Shown piece by piece: positions 8,991-16,333 of a DNA stretch of 64,000 nucleotides. A model generated the notes under the pieces. That model saw nothing but the letters and a program-made list of their open reading frames with translations, was not told where the DNA came from and did no database searches. The position numbers and the translations under genes are program-made. The stretch's first letter is position 1; the number at the start of each line of letters is the position of its first letter. The stretch lies in NCBI GenBank assembly GCA_963807925.1, contig CAWEDP010000002.1, positions 2,108,001 to 2,172,000 on the forward strand, read 5' to 3'. The stretch comes from CAWEDP01 sp963807925 (lineage in GTDB: Bacteria > Acidobacteriota > Vicinamibacteria > Vicinamibacterales > CAVVIG01).

Positions 8991-9698
8991 ATGCCGTCTG
9001 ACAGCCTTGTGAACGCGCGGAGCCGCGCATCCGCGGATGCAGGTTCGGCGTCGCCTCGCCTGGAATCGATTCTGGTCGACGCCGTTGCTGCGAATTTTGG
9101 CGCCTACGTCGGCCGCTCCGATATCACGCTGTTTCGGGAGGTCTCAGCAGGACGTTCAATTGCAGACGTTGTTGCCGTCATCCCTGGCCGATGCCCTGCG
9201 GGCCTGAAACCGCTTTCGGTATGGGAGAGCTTCGTATTGGCCGCCGTGCGTCAGCTTGGCTCAACACGCATTGACGTTCTCGAGCGAGTGTGTGGCCTCG
9301 AGCCACGTGCCCTCCGCGAGGACGAGCGACGCTTCGATCGGCTCGTCAAGATCGGATTCTTGAAGCGCGGCGGTGGCGGTAGTGTGCAAGTCGGCTCGAC
9401 GTGGAGCCGGATATTTCACATGGTAGCGATTGAAGCCAAGTTAACCCGCTGGCGCGACGCTCTCGAACAGGCGCGAGAGTACCGCCAGTTCGCCGACCAG
9501 GCATTCGTGGCGCTGCCAGAGGCATCGATCGCGCTCGCGCGTCGCCATCGAGCCGATTTCGAGGCAGCCGGCGTCGGTTTACTCTCCGTCAACGGCCAGA
9601 TCAAGACCATCATCTCCGCAAAACCGGCGACCGACCATGACTGGCGCCGAGAGTTCCTCTGGTCGCGCTTGGTGCCAGCGAGTGGCAACACCTGCTGA
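8991..9698 (+). CDS. PD-(D/E)xK nuclease-like protein with inserted winged helix (first gene of interrupted operon)
   Basis: This 235-aa protein is not of a family I can name. Near residue 45 it has SAGRSIADVVAVIP, which fits the motif-I Asp of a PD-(D/E)xK fold. Residues about 72-140 look like a winged helix (VWESFVLAAVRQLGSTRIDV, then ERRFDRLVKIGFLKR). Residues 145-165 contain HMVAIEAKLTRW, which fits the E-x-K motif, followed by the ALEQAREYRQFADQAFVALP helix-strand usual for this fold. It would bind or cut nucleic acid. The stop overlaps the kinase start by 17 bases (GTG at 9682), indicating translational coupling. The fold assignment is inferred from motifs. Confidence 0.65.
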   Translation: MPSDSLVNARSRASADAGSASPRLESILVDAVAANFGAYVGRSDITLFREVSAGRSIADVVAVIPGRCPAGLKPLSVWESFVLAAVRQLGSTRIDVLERVCGLEPRALREDERRFDRLVKIGFLKRGGGGSVQVGSTWSRIFHMVAIEAKLTRWRDALEQAREYRQFADQAFVALPEASIALARRHRADFEAAGVGLLSVNGQIKTIISAKPATDHDWRREFLWSRLVPASGNTC

Positions 9699-10389
9699 TC
9701 TGCTCGCAGAACTTCGGGCCGCATTGCCGGCGGCGTACACTCTCGACGGCCATTTAAGTTCCGGCGGACAAGGCAGTGTGTTTCGCGGGCGCATAAACGG
9801 GACTCTGACGGCCGTAAAGGTATATTCCGCGACTTCGGACGCTCGCCGCGTCGAACGCGAGCTGAGCGCGCTGCGCGCGATCGATTGCCCGCACCTAGTA
9901 AAGGTACTCGACACGCTGTCCGTCGAGATCGGCGGCATCCGTCACGAGGTTGTCGCCTACGAGTTCCTCGACGGACATGACCTCACGACGTTGGCGCAGC
10001 CGGGATCGCCCCGGCCAGATCTTTCGACGCTCAAGACCGTTGGCGAGCACGTCTCAATTGCAGTTGAGCATCTCTGGCTGAAGCGGATCGTTCATCGAGA
10101 CATCAAGCCGGCCAACATCATGCACACCGCCGTGCGCAACGTCCTCGTGGATATTGGATTCGCCAAGCATCTCGATCGGTCGATGCTCACCGTAGGCGGC
10201 AACCCAGGCACGAGCGGCTTCATGTCGCCCGAGCAGTTCGGGGGCCGGCGCAACCTGACGAATCGATCAGACGCGTACTCCCTCGGCCTGACGCTTTACC
10301 TGCTGGCCGCGGGCCAACATCCTTTCGGGTTCGATCAAGCGCGGATCGGCCGCGTCCCCTTTGCAGCGCTCGCGACACATTGGGGGTGA
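9682..10389 (+). pseudogene. Ser/Thr protein kinase, N-terminal part (gene split by insertion sequences)
   Basis: This is a Hanks-type kinase domain with glycine loop SSGGQGSVFRG, Lys in TAVKVYS, Glu in VERELSAL, catalytic loop IVHRDIKPANIM and APE-like GFMSPEQF. The Mg-binding triad reads DIG (VLVDIGFAKHL) instead of DFG. The reading ends soon after subdomain IX (AYSLGLTLYLLAAGQHPF), and the last 10 or so codons are probably foreign. The missing C-terminal helix is found at 16207-16320. The start could be ATG 9637 or GTG 9682; the latter gives a short overlap with the upstream gene. There is no transmembrane segment, so it is cytoplasmic. Confidence 0.85.
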
Positions 10390-10900
10390 TCCGATTCGGT
10401 GGACAGTTGATCTGAGTGGTTTTGTTCTTCGTTCTTCCTCTTCGTCAGAGAAAACAATGATCGATGTGGAGGCTGTGGGAATCTCGCGTTCTTGGCGAGA
10501 TTTCCAAACCCCTGTGGGCGCGTTCTGTGCGTCCACAGGGGTGGCAGCGTCCACATCGTCTTCGACGTCGCGAAAAGTTTCAATGGCGTGACGACCTCCG
10601 GGACCATGCGCACAGCGAAATTGAGGATACCGGAGTGGCGACCCTCCTCGAGAAGGTTGCTCCTTCTCTGAAACGGCGTCGCTTGTCAAGAGCCCTGTTT
10701 CGCTTCCGTTCTTTGCCCACACGTCGAACGTGTCCGCCGCCGAGCAGGCCCTCCCCAATAGCAGGGCCCGCGCAGGCGGCGCTGCGAGTCAGCTCGTGAA
10801 CGGGAGCGTGCGTTCCCTGTCTGGCTCTCTCACACCTCCAGTGCTTGCAACAGCGTCGGCCTGCTGAACGTTGGTCTGCGAGATCGCTTCACCCTTTGGG
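10390..10900. other. Non-coding junction between split kinase and IS21; holds one arm of a large inverted repeat
   Basis: No gene is supported here. Frames are short and lack family features. A palindromic repeat arm lies at 10455-10520. The remainder (10600-10900) is probably debris from earlier insertions, because kinase sequence stops at about 10360. Confidence 0.4.
10455..10520 (+). repeat. Palindromic repeat, left copy
   Basis: The core GGAATCTCGC-(7-8 nt)-GCGAGATTTCC (10475-10506) is itself an inverted repeat able to form a hairpin. The same sequence, inverted and about 65 bp long with several mismatches, lies at 13428-13495. Confidence 0.75.
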
Positions 10901-11010
10901 TGCGCCGCTCAGAAAGTAGACCAAACGCCGCTCGGAAAGTAGACCACCTGAGGGCCTGATGGCGGGCTTGCCGGATCGAGGGATCCGGGGTTCGCTGGAG
11001 GATGCTCAGG

Positions 11011-12489
11011 ATGGATATCGTGCATGTCGTTCGACACAAAGTGCTGGTGGAGGGGCGGACGCAACGGGCGGTCGCCCGCGAGTGGGGGTTGGCGCGGGTC
11101 ACAGTCCGGAAATACCTCGATCAGGCGGCTCCCGCGCGGAAATTAGAGGCCGGGCCTCGGCCGCGGCCGGTGTGGGACGCGGTTGCGGGTCGGGTGCAGG
11201 CGTTGCTGGCCGAATCGGTGCGATGGACCGCCGGCAAACAGCGGCTGACGGCTACCCGACTCCATGAGCTGTTGGTCGGCGAGGGGCACCGCGTCGGCTT
11301 GACCGTCGTTAAGGACGCCGTCGCGGAATGGAAGCGACAGCGTCGCGAGGTCTTCGTGCCGCTCACGTATCGGCCGGGCGATCTCGCCGAGGTCGACTTC
11401 TTCGAAGTGTGGGTGGACGTCGACGGGACGCGCCGCAAAGCGTGGCTGTTCCTGATGCGGCTGATGTACTCGGGCCGCGACTTCGCGTGGATCTACGAGC
11501 GTCAGGATCAAATCAGCTTTCTCGACGGGCACGTCCGCGCCTTTGCGCACTTTGAGGGCGTACCGGCCCGCGTCGCCTACGACAATTTACGGGCGGCCGT
11601 CGTCCGGATCCTGGTGGGCGGCGCCCGGACGTTGACGCCGCGGTTCGCGGCGCTCGCCTCGCACTATTTACTCGAAGCGTGTTTCTGTCGACCCGGCGAA
11701 GGCCACGACAAGGGCGGCGTCGAGGCCCGCGGCAAAGCCGTACGGCATCAGGCGCTCGTGCCGATTCCGGTCGGTCCGACGTTCGCGGTCATCAACGAGG
11801 CGTTGCTGGCGCAGATGGATGCGCGGCTTGAGACCCACCGCGATGCGGCCGGTCAGACGATCGGCGTGCGATTCACCGAGGAGCAGCGCCTGTTTCGGTG
11901 TGTGGCGCTGCCCTTCGCGGCCGAGGCGACGACGTTCGCGACGGTGTCGCCGCGCGCGCTGGTGCGGCTCGAGGGCGCGGTCTACTCGGTGCCGAGTCGC
12001 TGGGCGGGGCTGGACCTCATCGTGCGCATCGGCGCCACGACCGTGACCATCGTCGGACGCGAGGGGACGCGGATCGTGCATCCGCGGAAGCGGTTCGGGC
12101 AGCGGTCGATTGACTACCGGCATTACCTGGCGGAGCTCGCGCGGAAGCCGCAGGCCGTGCGCCAAGTATTGCCGGATCTGCTGCGCGATCTCGGAGACCC
12201 GTTTCCGGCGATCTGGGATCAGCTCCACGGCGCGCACGGTCCCCGTGAGGCCGCGCGGCTCTTCGCCAAGGTGCTCGGGCAGCTCGATACGTACGGCGCG
12301 ACCGTCGTGGTGCCCGCGCTGACGGGGGCGCTCGCGACCGGGACGCCCCTGCTGCTGGCCGTCACGCCGGCGCGATCGACCTCGACCTGCGTCGCGCTCG
12401 ACGCCGTGCCGGCCCCGTTGCGCGACATTGCCGTCACGAGCGGCTGTGCCGCCGACTACGATGGCTGGCTACTGGGTGGTGTGGCATGA
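11011..12489 (+). CDS. istA: IS21 transposase IstA
   Basis: The N-terminal HTH (RTQRAVAREWGLARVTVRKYL) is followed by a DDE integrase core: Asp in LAEVDFFEVW, Asp in RVAYDNLRAAV and Glu in KGGVEARGKAV. A C-terminal beta-rich domain and a long acidic-poor tail follow. The ATG at 11011 is preferred because GGAGG stands 9 bases upstream; an ATG at 11002 is too close to it. The last 4 bases overlap istB (ATGA), giving coupled translation of transposase and helper ATPase. The frame is intact. Confidence 0.92.
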   Translation: MDIVHVVRHKVLVEGRTQRAVAREWGLARVTVRKYLDQAAPARKLEAGPRPRPVWDAVAGRVQALLAESVRWTAGKQRLTATRLHELLVGEGHRVGLTVVKDAVAEWKRQRREVFVPLTYRPGDLAEVDFFEVWVDVDGTRRKAWLFLMRLMYSGRDFAWIYERQDQISFLDGHVRAFAHFEGVPARVAYDNLRAAVVRILVGGARTLTPRFAALASHYLLEACFCRPGEGHDKGGVEARGKAVRHQALVPIPVGPTFAVINEALLAQMDARLETHRDAAGQTIGVRFTEEQRLFRCVALPFAAEATTFATVSPRALVRLEGAVYSVPSRWAGLDLIVRIGATTVTIVGREGTRIVHPRKRFGQRSIDYRHYLAELARKPQAVRQVLPDLLRDLGDPFPAIWDQLHGAHGPREAARLFAKVLGQLDTYGATVVVPALTGALATGTPLLLAVTPARSTSTCVALDAVPAPLRDIAVTSGCAADYDGWLLGGVA

Positions 12490-13247
12490 GCGCCGTCACC
12501 CTCGCCCGCGATCTCGTCGTCGCACAGACGCGCGCGTTGAAATTGCCCGGCGTCGCGCGCACCTTTGAAGCCCTCGCGCGGCAAGCGCGCGATGCGCATT
12601 GGCCGCATGAGGATTATCTCCACGAAGTGCTTACCGCGGAGCAGGCCTCGCGCCACGAATCGGTGATTCGCCAGCGGCTGCGCGAGGCACGCTTTCCCGA
12701 AGTGAAGACCCTCGACACATTCGACTTCGCCGCGGCGGACGGCGTCAGCGCGACCCAGATCCACACGCTGGCGCGCGGCGAGTGGGTCACCGCTCCCGAG
12801 AATCTGATCTTCGCCGGTCCGATCGGGACCGGCAAAACCCACCTCGCCATCGCCCTCGGCGTCGAAGCGACTAAGCAGAAACGACGCGTGCTCTTCACAC
12901 GTGCGGCCGACCTGGTGCGGCAGCTCCTCGAAGCGCGGGATGCGCGCGAGCTGACGCGTCTGCAGCAGCGACTCCTCCGCGTCGACGTCCTCGTCATCGA
13001 CGAAGTGGGATTCGTCCCGTTCGAACGGGTCGGCGGCGAGCTGCTCTTTAATCTGATCACAGACCGCTACGAACGGCGAGCGACGGTCGTGACGACGAAT
13101 CTCGCCTTCGCCGAATGGGTCACCGTGTTCGCGGGCGACGAGAAGCTCACGACCGCGCTGCTCGATCGCTTGGCGCATCATGCGACCGTGATTACCACGA
13201 AGGGGAAGAGCTACCGGATGCGGAAGCGCCGGTCCGCGGGGTCCTGA
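12486..13247 (+). CDS. istB: IS21 helper ATPase IstB
   Basis: This 253-aa AAA+ ATPase has Walker A FAGPIGTGKTHLAIAL near residue 113, Walker B VDVLVIDEVGF near residue 170 and sensor-like TVVTTNLAFAEW. It begins with the IstB N-terminal helical region (ARDLVVAQTRALKLPGVART). IstB binds target DNA and directs IstA strand transfer. The length is normal and the frame is intact. Confidence 0.93.
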   Translation: MSAVTLARDLVVAQTRALKLPGVARTFEALARQARDAHWPHEDYLHEVLTAEQASRHESVIRQRLREARFPEVKTLDTFDFAAADGVSATQIHTLARGEWVTAPENLIFAGPIGTGKTHLAIALGVEATKQKRRVLFTRAADLVRQLLEARDARELTRLQQRLLRVDVLVIDEVGFVPFERVGGELLFNLITDRYERRATVVTTNLAFAEWVTVFAGDEKLTTALLDRLAHHATVITTKGKSYRMRKRRSAGS

Positions 13248-13427
13248 CGTGGCAAATCGTCATTGAGGGCCGATCGAACTACAAACGACCGCACTGGAAG
13301 CCGTAGGAACAACGATCGCGAGGGCGGGCACGGTCTAGCATCCCCCCTCTTGCGGCAACGAGAAGATGATGCGACACGAAAATCGACGCGGCTATGGAAA
13401 TGACGCGGCTATGGAAATCACAAAACG

Positions 13428-13495
13428 ATTTCCACAGCCGCTTGGAAATCTCGCACAGAACGCGAGATTCCCACATTTCCACAGCCGATCATCGT
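13428..13495 (-). repeat. Palindromic repeat, right copy (inverted)
   Basis: This is the inverted partner of 10455-10520. The core at 13443-13474 reads GGAAATCTCGC-ACAGAA-CGCGAGATTCC. Shorter related units, GCGGCTATGGAAAT, repeat in tandem just upstream (13388-13418). It lies between istB and the IS21 right terminus. Confidence 0.72.
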
Positions 13496-13586
13496 GCTTT
13501 CAAATGAGAAGAGCGTAGAATGAACCGCCCTCAGGTGGTCTACTTTCCGAGCGGCCCACTGGTCTAGTTTCCGAGCGGCGCGCGCA

Positions 13587-13775
13587 CCCTTCTCTTCGCG
13601 CTCACTGAGGCGACAATCAAGGACGCCGGCGCATGATGCAGGATGCGATCGACGGTGGCGCCATCTGGGGCTCGGCCTCGCCGCGGCCAAGGAGCGACTC
13701 GCGCTCACCGTCGGAACGTAATCCGCAGAAACGTTCGATGGACTCGTGTATCGCCGTTGATCCTGAGCTCCCTTC
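13587..13775. other. Short interval between IS21 and IS110; no gene supported
   Basis: No convincing coding region is seen. A short forward reading ends in LTEATIKDAGA at about 13635 and could be the tail of a lost gene, but this cannot be tied to a family. It probably contains the right end of the IS110-family element. Confidence 0.35.
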
Positions 13776-14819
13776 CTATGCAACCTTCGGCATGTGCCCG
13801 CGCCGTCCAATCTGCCCAGCGTCGTAGTCGGTTCCATCTCGCCACATGGCATAGAGGATTCCCGCCAGGCGACGCGCCAGCGCCACCGCGGCGACGTGAC
13901 TTCCACGTCGTCGGGCAATTTGATCGGCCCAATCGCGGAGGAGCGACGTCTCCGGCTTCTTGTTTCGTCGCAGGATGCACCAGGCGGCTTCGACCAGCAG
14001 CCAGCGCATCCGTGTGTTGCCGGCTTTCGTGATCGACCCTTTCCGCTGAGTCTCGCTCGAGCTCCACTCCCGCGGGACGAGTCCTATATAGCTCTCGAGT
14101 TGATGCGCGTTGCCGAATCGCATGACGCAATCCACGGTGGCAACAAACGCGACAGCGGTCACCGGCCCCACGCCAGGGGCAGTCATCAACCGCCGACTAT
14201 GCTCATCCTCGCGAGCCCTGACAGCGAGCTGTGCATCCAACTTCTCGATCTGCTCGTTGAGTGGCTTCAACAATCGCAGCACCGGCGCAATCAACGCCGC
14301 CAGTGATGGCGAAAGGGGCAGCTCTTGCACGCGCGCCGCGAAATTCTCCGCACGGCCGGGCACCAGACGCAGACCATCTCTCCGGAGGAGCGCGCGAACG
14401 TGCACAATCCACCGCGTCCGCGTGCGCACAAGCATTTCACGCACGCCCAGCAGCGCGCGTGCATCTCGCTGATGCGGGGAGGTGCGATGTGCCGCCCGAT
14501 ATGCACCGAGCTGACAGGCTTTCGCTAACGCGTGCGCATCGCGTCGGTCGGTCTTGATACGGCGGCTTCGATGCGCGTACATCGGCGCATAGTTGGGGTC
14601 GGCCACAATCACCTCGTGACCGAGCTCCTCCAAGCAGCAGGCGATCCATTCGCTTTCGGTCGATGCCTCGATCAGGATGCGCGCCTTCGGCCGGTTGCCG
14701 AAGACTTCCTGGAGGCGGCCCCGCTCGGTGCGAATCTGCCGCTCGATGACTTCGCCCCCCTCGGTCAGCTCACAAACGTGGCTGCTCTTCATCCCTGCAT
14801 CCATGCCAATATGATCCAT
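13776..14819 (-). CDS. IS110-family DEDD transposase
   Basis: The N-terminal RuvC-like DEDD domain (GMDAGMKSSHVCEL, RILIEAST, KTDRRDAHALAKA) is followed by the Transposase_20 domain LMTAPGVGPVTAVAFVATVD, ending in SYIGLVPREWSSSET with the catalytic Ser region. The length of 347 aa is normal. The start ATG at 14819 (MDHIGMDAG) fits the family N-terminus better than the in-frame codon 9 positions earlier. The frame is intact. Confidence 0.92.
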   Translation of the reverse strand: MDHIGMDAGMKSSHVCELTEGGEVIERQIRTERGRLQEVFGNRPKARILIEASTESEWIACCLEELGHEVIVADPNYAPMYAHRSRRIKTDRRDAHALAKACQLGAYRAAHRTSPHQRDARALLGVREMLVRTRTRWIVHVRALLRRDGLRLVPGRAENFAARVQELPLSPSLAALIAPVLRLLKPLNEQIEKLDAQLAVRAREDEHSRRLMTAPGVGPVTAVAFVATVDCVMRFGNAHQLESYIGLVPREWSSSETQRKGSITKAGNTRMRWLLVEAAWCILRRNKKPETSLLRDWADQIARRRGSHVAAVALARRLAGILYAMWRDGTDYDAGQIGRRGHMPKVA

Positions 14820-14926
14820 GGCTGGCCTCCACTTGTTGCGGCACACGACCGCGTCACTCTGTGTGGGGCTCGTTATGCCACCACGTCGAGTGGGTGGCCA
14901 GCCGTTTCATCCTATCTGGGGCATCC
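13776..14926 (-). mobile_element. IS110-family insertion sequence (outer limits approximate)
   Basis: The element consists of one DEDD transposase and about 105 bp of upstream non-coding sequence that runs to the IS3 inverted repeat at 14927. IS110 elements lack clear terminal repeats, so the ends are not fixed. In this family a non-coding end of the element encodes a bridge RNA; the 14820-14926 stretch would hold it if complete. Confidence 0.7.
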
Positions 14927-14968
14927 TGGACGGTTTGTGGATCCCGCTGATCCTCGCGATCGCGCGGA

Positions 14969-15853
14969 TCACGCACAGTGCTCCTTCCCGCGGCCAGAGC
15001 GGAACTGGCGCTCGAACTCGGCGGGACTGACGTAGTCGAGGGTCGAGTGCCGCCGTCGGGTGTTGTAGAACGCCTCGATGTAGTCGAACAGCTCGCGCTT
15101 GGCCTGGCCGTGGCTCGCGAACTTGTCGGCGAGCTCGGTCTTCAGCGTCGAGAAGAACGCTTCCATCACGGCGTTGTCGTAGCAATCGCCGGTCCGGCTC
15201 ATACTGCACGTGATGCCGTGTGCCGTCAGGCGATCCTGGTAGTCCTCACTCGCGTAGGTCGATCCGCGATCCGAGTGATGCAGCAGCCCCGTCTCGGGAC
15301 ACCGGCGGTTGAGCGCCATCGTGAGCGCGGCGAGTGCCAGGTGCCGATCATTCACCGCACTGATCGCCCAGCCCACGACGAACCGCGAGAAGAGATCGAG
15401 GATGGCGGCCAGGTAGAGTTTGCCGCTCTCGCCGATCTTGAACTCCGTCGTGTCGCCGACCCAGCGCCGATTGGGGGCCTCGGCCGTGAACTCCCGATTG
15501 AGGAGATTGGCCGCGACCGGCAGATCGTGAGCGCTGTTGGTCGTACAGACGAACCGCTTCGACTGCCGCGCTTTCAAGCCCTCCTCTTGCATCAATCGGA
15601 TCACACGCTTCCGGCTCACGTGTTCGGCGTGCTCCTCGCGGAGATCGCGGTGTATCCGTGGACTGCCATAGCTTTGTTTGCTGGCGTCGAAGGACGTCCG
15701 GATGAGCACCTTCAGCCGGCGATCCTGCTGCCGCCGCGGCGATTCCGGTCGCCGGCGCCACGCGTGGAACCCGCTACGCGTCACGCGCAGACACCGGCAC
15801 AACAGACTGAGCGAGTGGTGCGCCTTTTCCGCTGCGATGAACTGGAACCTCAC
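14969..15853 (-). CDS. IS3-family transposase OrfB (DDE)
   Basis: This 294-aa catalytic half has the HTH_21-like start YGSPRIHRDLREEH, then a DDE core with Asp in RRWVGDTTEFKI, Asp in LLHHSDRGSTYAS and Glu in NAVMEAFFSTLKTE. The RRRHSTLDYVSPAEFE end is usual for IS3. It overlaps orfA by 4 bases and is normally made as a fusion by -1 frameshifting. The frame is intact. Confidence 0.93.
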   Translation of the reverse strand: MRFQFIAAEKAHHSLSLLCRCLRVTRSGFHAWRRRPESPRRQQDRRLKVLIRTSFDASKQSYGSPRIHRDLREEHAEHVSRKRVIRLMQEEGLKARQSKRFVCTTNSAHDLPVAANLLNREFTAEAPNRRWVGDTTEFKIGESGKLYLAAILDLFSRFVVGWAISAVNDRHLALAALTMALNRRCPETGLLHHSDRGSTYASEDYQDRLTAHGITCSMSRTGDCYDNAVMEAFFSTLKTELADKFASHGQAKRELFDYIEAFYNTRRRHSTLDYVSPAEFERQFRSGRGKEHCA

Positions 15854-16167
15854 CGCCGCTCGTTCGCGAAGAAGGCCGCCGCCTTTTTTAAGATCTCCCG
15901 CTCTTCCCGCAGAATCCGGTTCTCTTTCCGGAGGCGAGCGAGCTCCTCGCGTTCAGCTGTCGTCAACCCCGTCCGCCCGTTCGAGCGGTCCGCCTGGGCG
16001 CGCTTCACCCACTCCCGCAGCGCCGTCTCGGTCAAATCGAGATCGCGGGCGGCGGCGCCTACGGTCTTGCCCTCGTCCAGCACCAGCCGCACCGCCTGGG
16101 CCTTGAAGTCGTCGTCAAACCGCCGGCGCGGTCGCCGGCTTTTCGTCTCTTTGGCCATTCGGGACAT
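15850..16167 (-). CDS. IS3-family OrfA (HTH protein)
   Basis: This helix-turn-helix protein (FDDDFKAQAVRLVLDEG..AARDLDLTETALREWV) ends in a leucine-zipper-like helix, LARLRKENRILREEREILKK. It binds the terminal repeats. ATG 16167 is chosen because AAGGTGG precedes it by about 6 bases; the upstream in-frame ATG at 16194 lies inside the inverted repeat. Confidence 0.88.
   Translation of the reverse strand: MSRMAKETKSRRPRRRFDDDFKAQAVRLVLDEGKTVGAAARDLDLTETALREWVKRAQADRSNGRTGLTTAEREELARLRKENRILREEREILKKAAAFFANERR
15883..15889 (-). promoter_or_regulatory. A6G slippery site for programmed -1 frameshifting in IS3
   Basis: The reverse strand reads AAAAAAG at codons ILKK near the end of orfA, 30 bases before the orfB overlap. 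A6G is the standard IS3 slippery heptamer that yields the OrfAB transposase. Confidence 0.75.
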
Positions 16168-16206
16168 CGTATCCACCTTTCGGAAGATGTCCACGAAACC
16201 GGATCA

Positions 16207-16320
16207 AGCGCACATCGCAGCGATCTGCCGGCGGCGTTCTGCAGATTGGTGGATGCCATGCTTCATCCGGTCGCCCATCTGCGGCCAGACCAGCTGAGTC
16301 GGCGCTTCGCCCAGTTCTGA
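16207..16320 (+). pseudogene. Ser/Thr kinase, C-terminal remnant
   Basis: The open frame running from the IS3 edge to TGA 16318-16320 reads DLPAAFCRLVDAMLHP followed by VAHLRPDQLSRRFAQF. This matches the last helices of a Hanks-type kinase (F..L...ML..d...RP....L...F), including the conserved Arg. That is the part missing from the N-terminal fragment at 9682-10389. The next gene begins 13 bases later behind a Shine-Dalgarno site, as expected for an original operon. The two kinase pieces are now 5.8 kb apart. Confidence 0.75.
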
Positions 16321-16333
16321 GAAAGGGACGGGA

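Larger units (their letters stand above)
10901..13586 (+). mobile_element. IS21-family insertion sequence
   Basis: The istA-istB pair is flanked by double terminal repeats, as usual for IS21. GCCGCTCRGAAAGTAGACCA occurs twice at the left end (10902-10924 and 10925-10952). Two inverted copies stand at the right end (13530-13555 and 13556-13583). The ends read TG...CA (10901 and 13586). I find no clear target duplication. A palindromic repeat (13428-13495) sits between istB and the right end. Confidence 0.88.
14927..16206 (-). mobile_element. IS3-family insertion sequence
   Basis: Overlapping orfA and orfB are enclosed by imperfect inverted repeats. The left repeat is at 14927-14944 (TGGACGGTTTGTGGATCC) and the right at 16186-16206, reading TGATCCGGTTTCGTGGACATC on the reverse strand. 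An A6G slippery run lies at the end of orfA. The element lies directly against the kinase C-terminal remnant at 16207. Confidence 0.88.
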
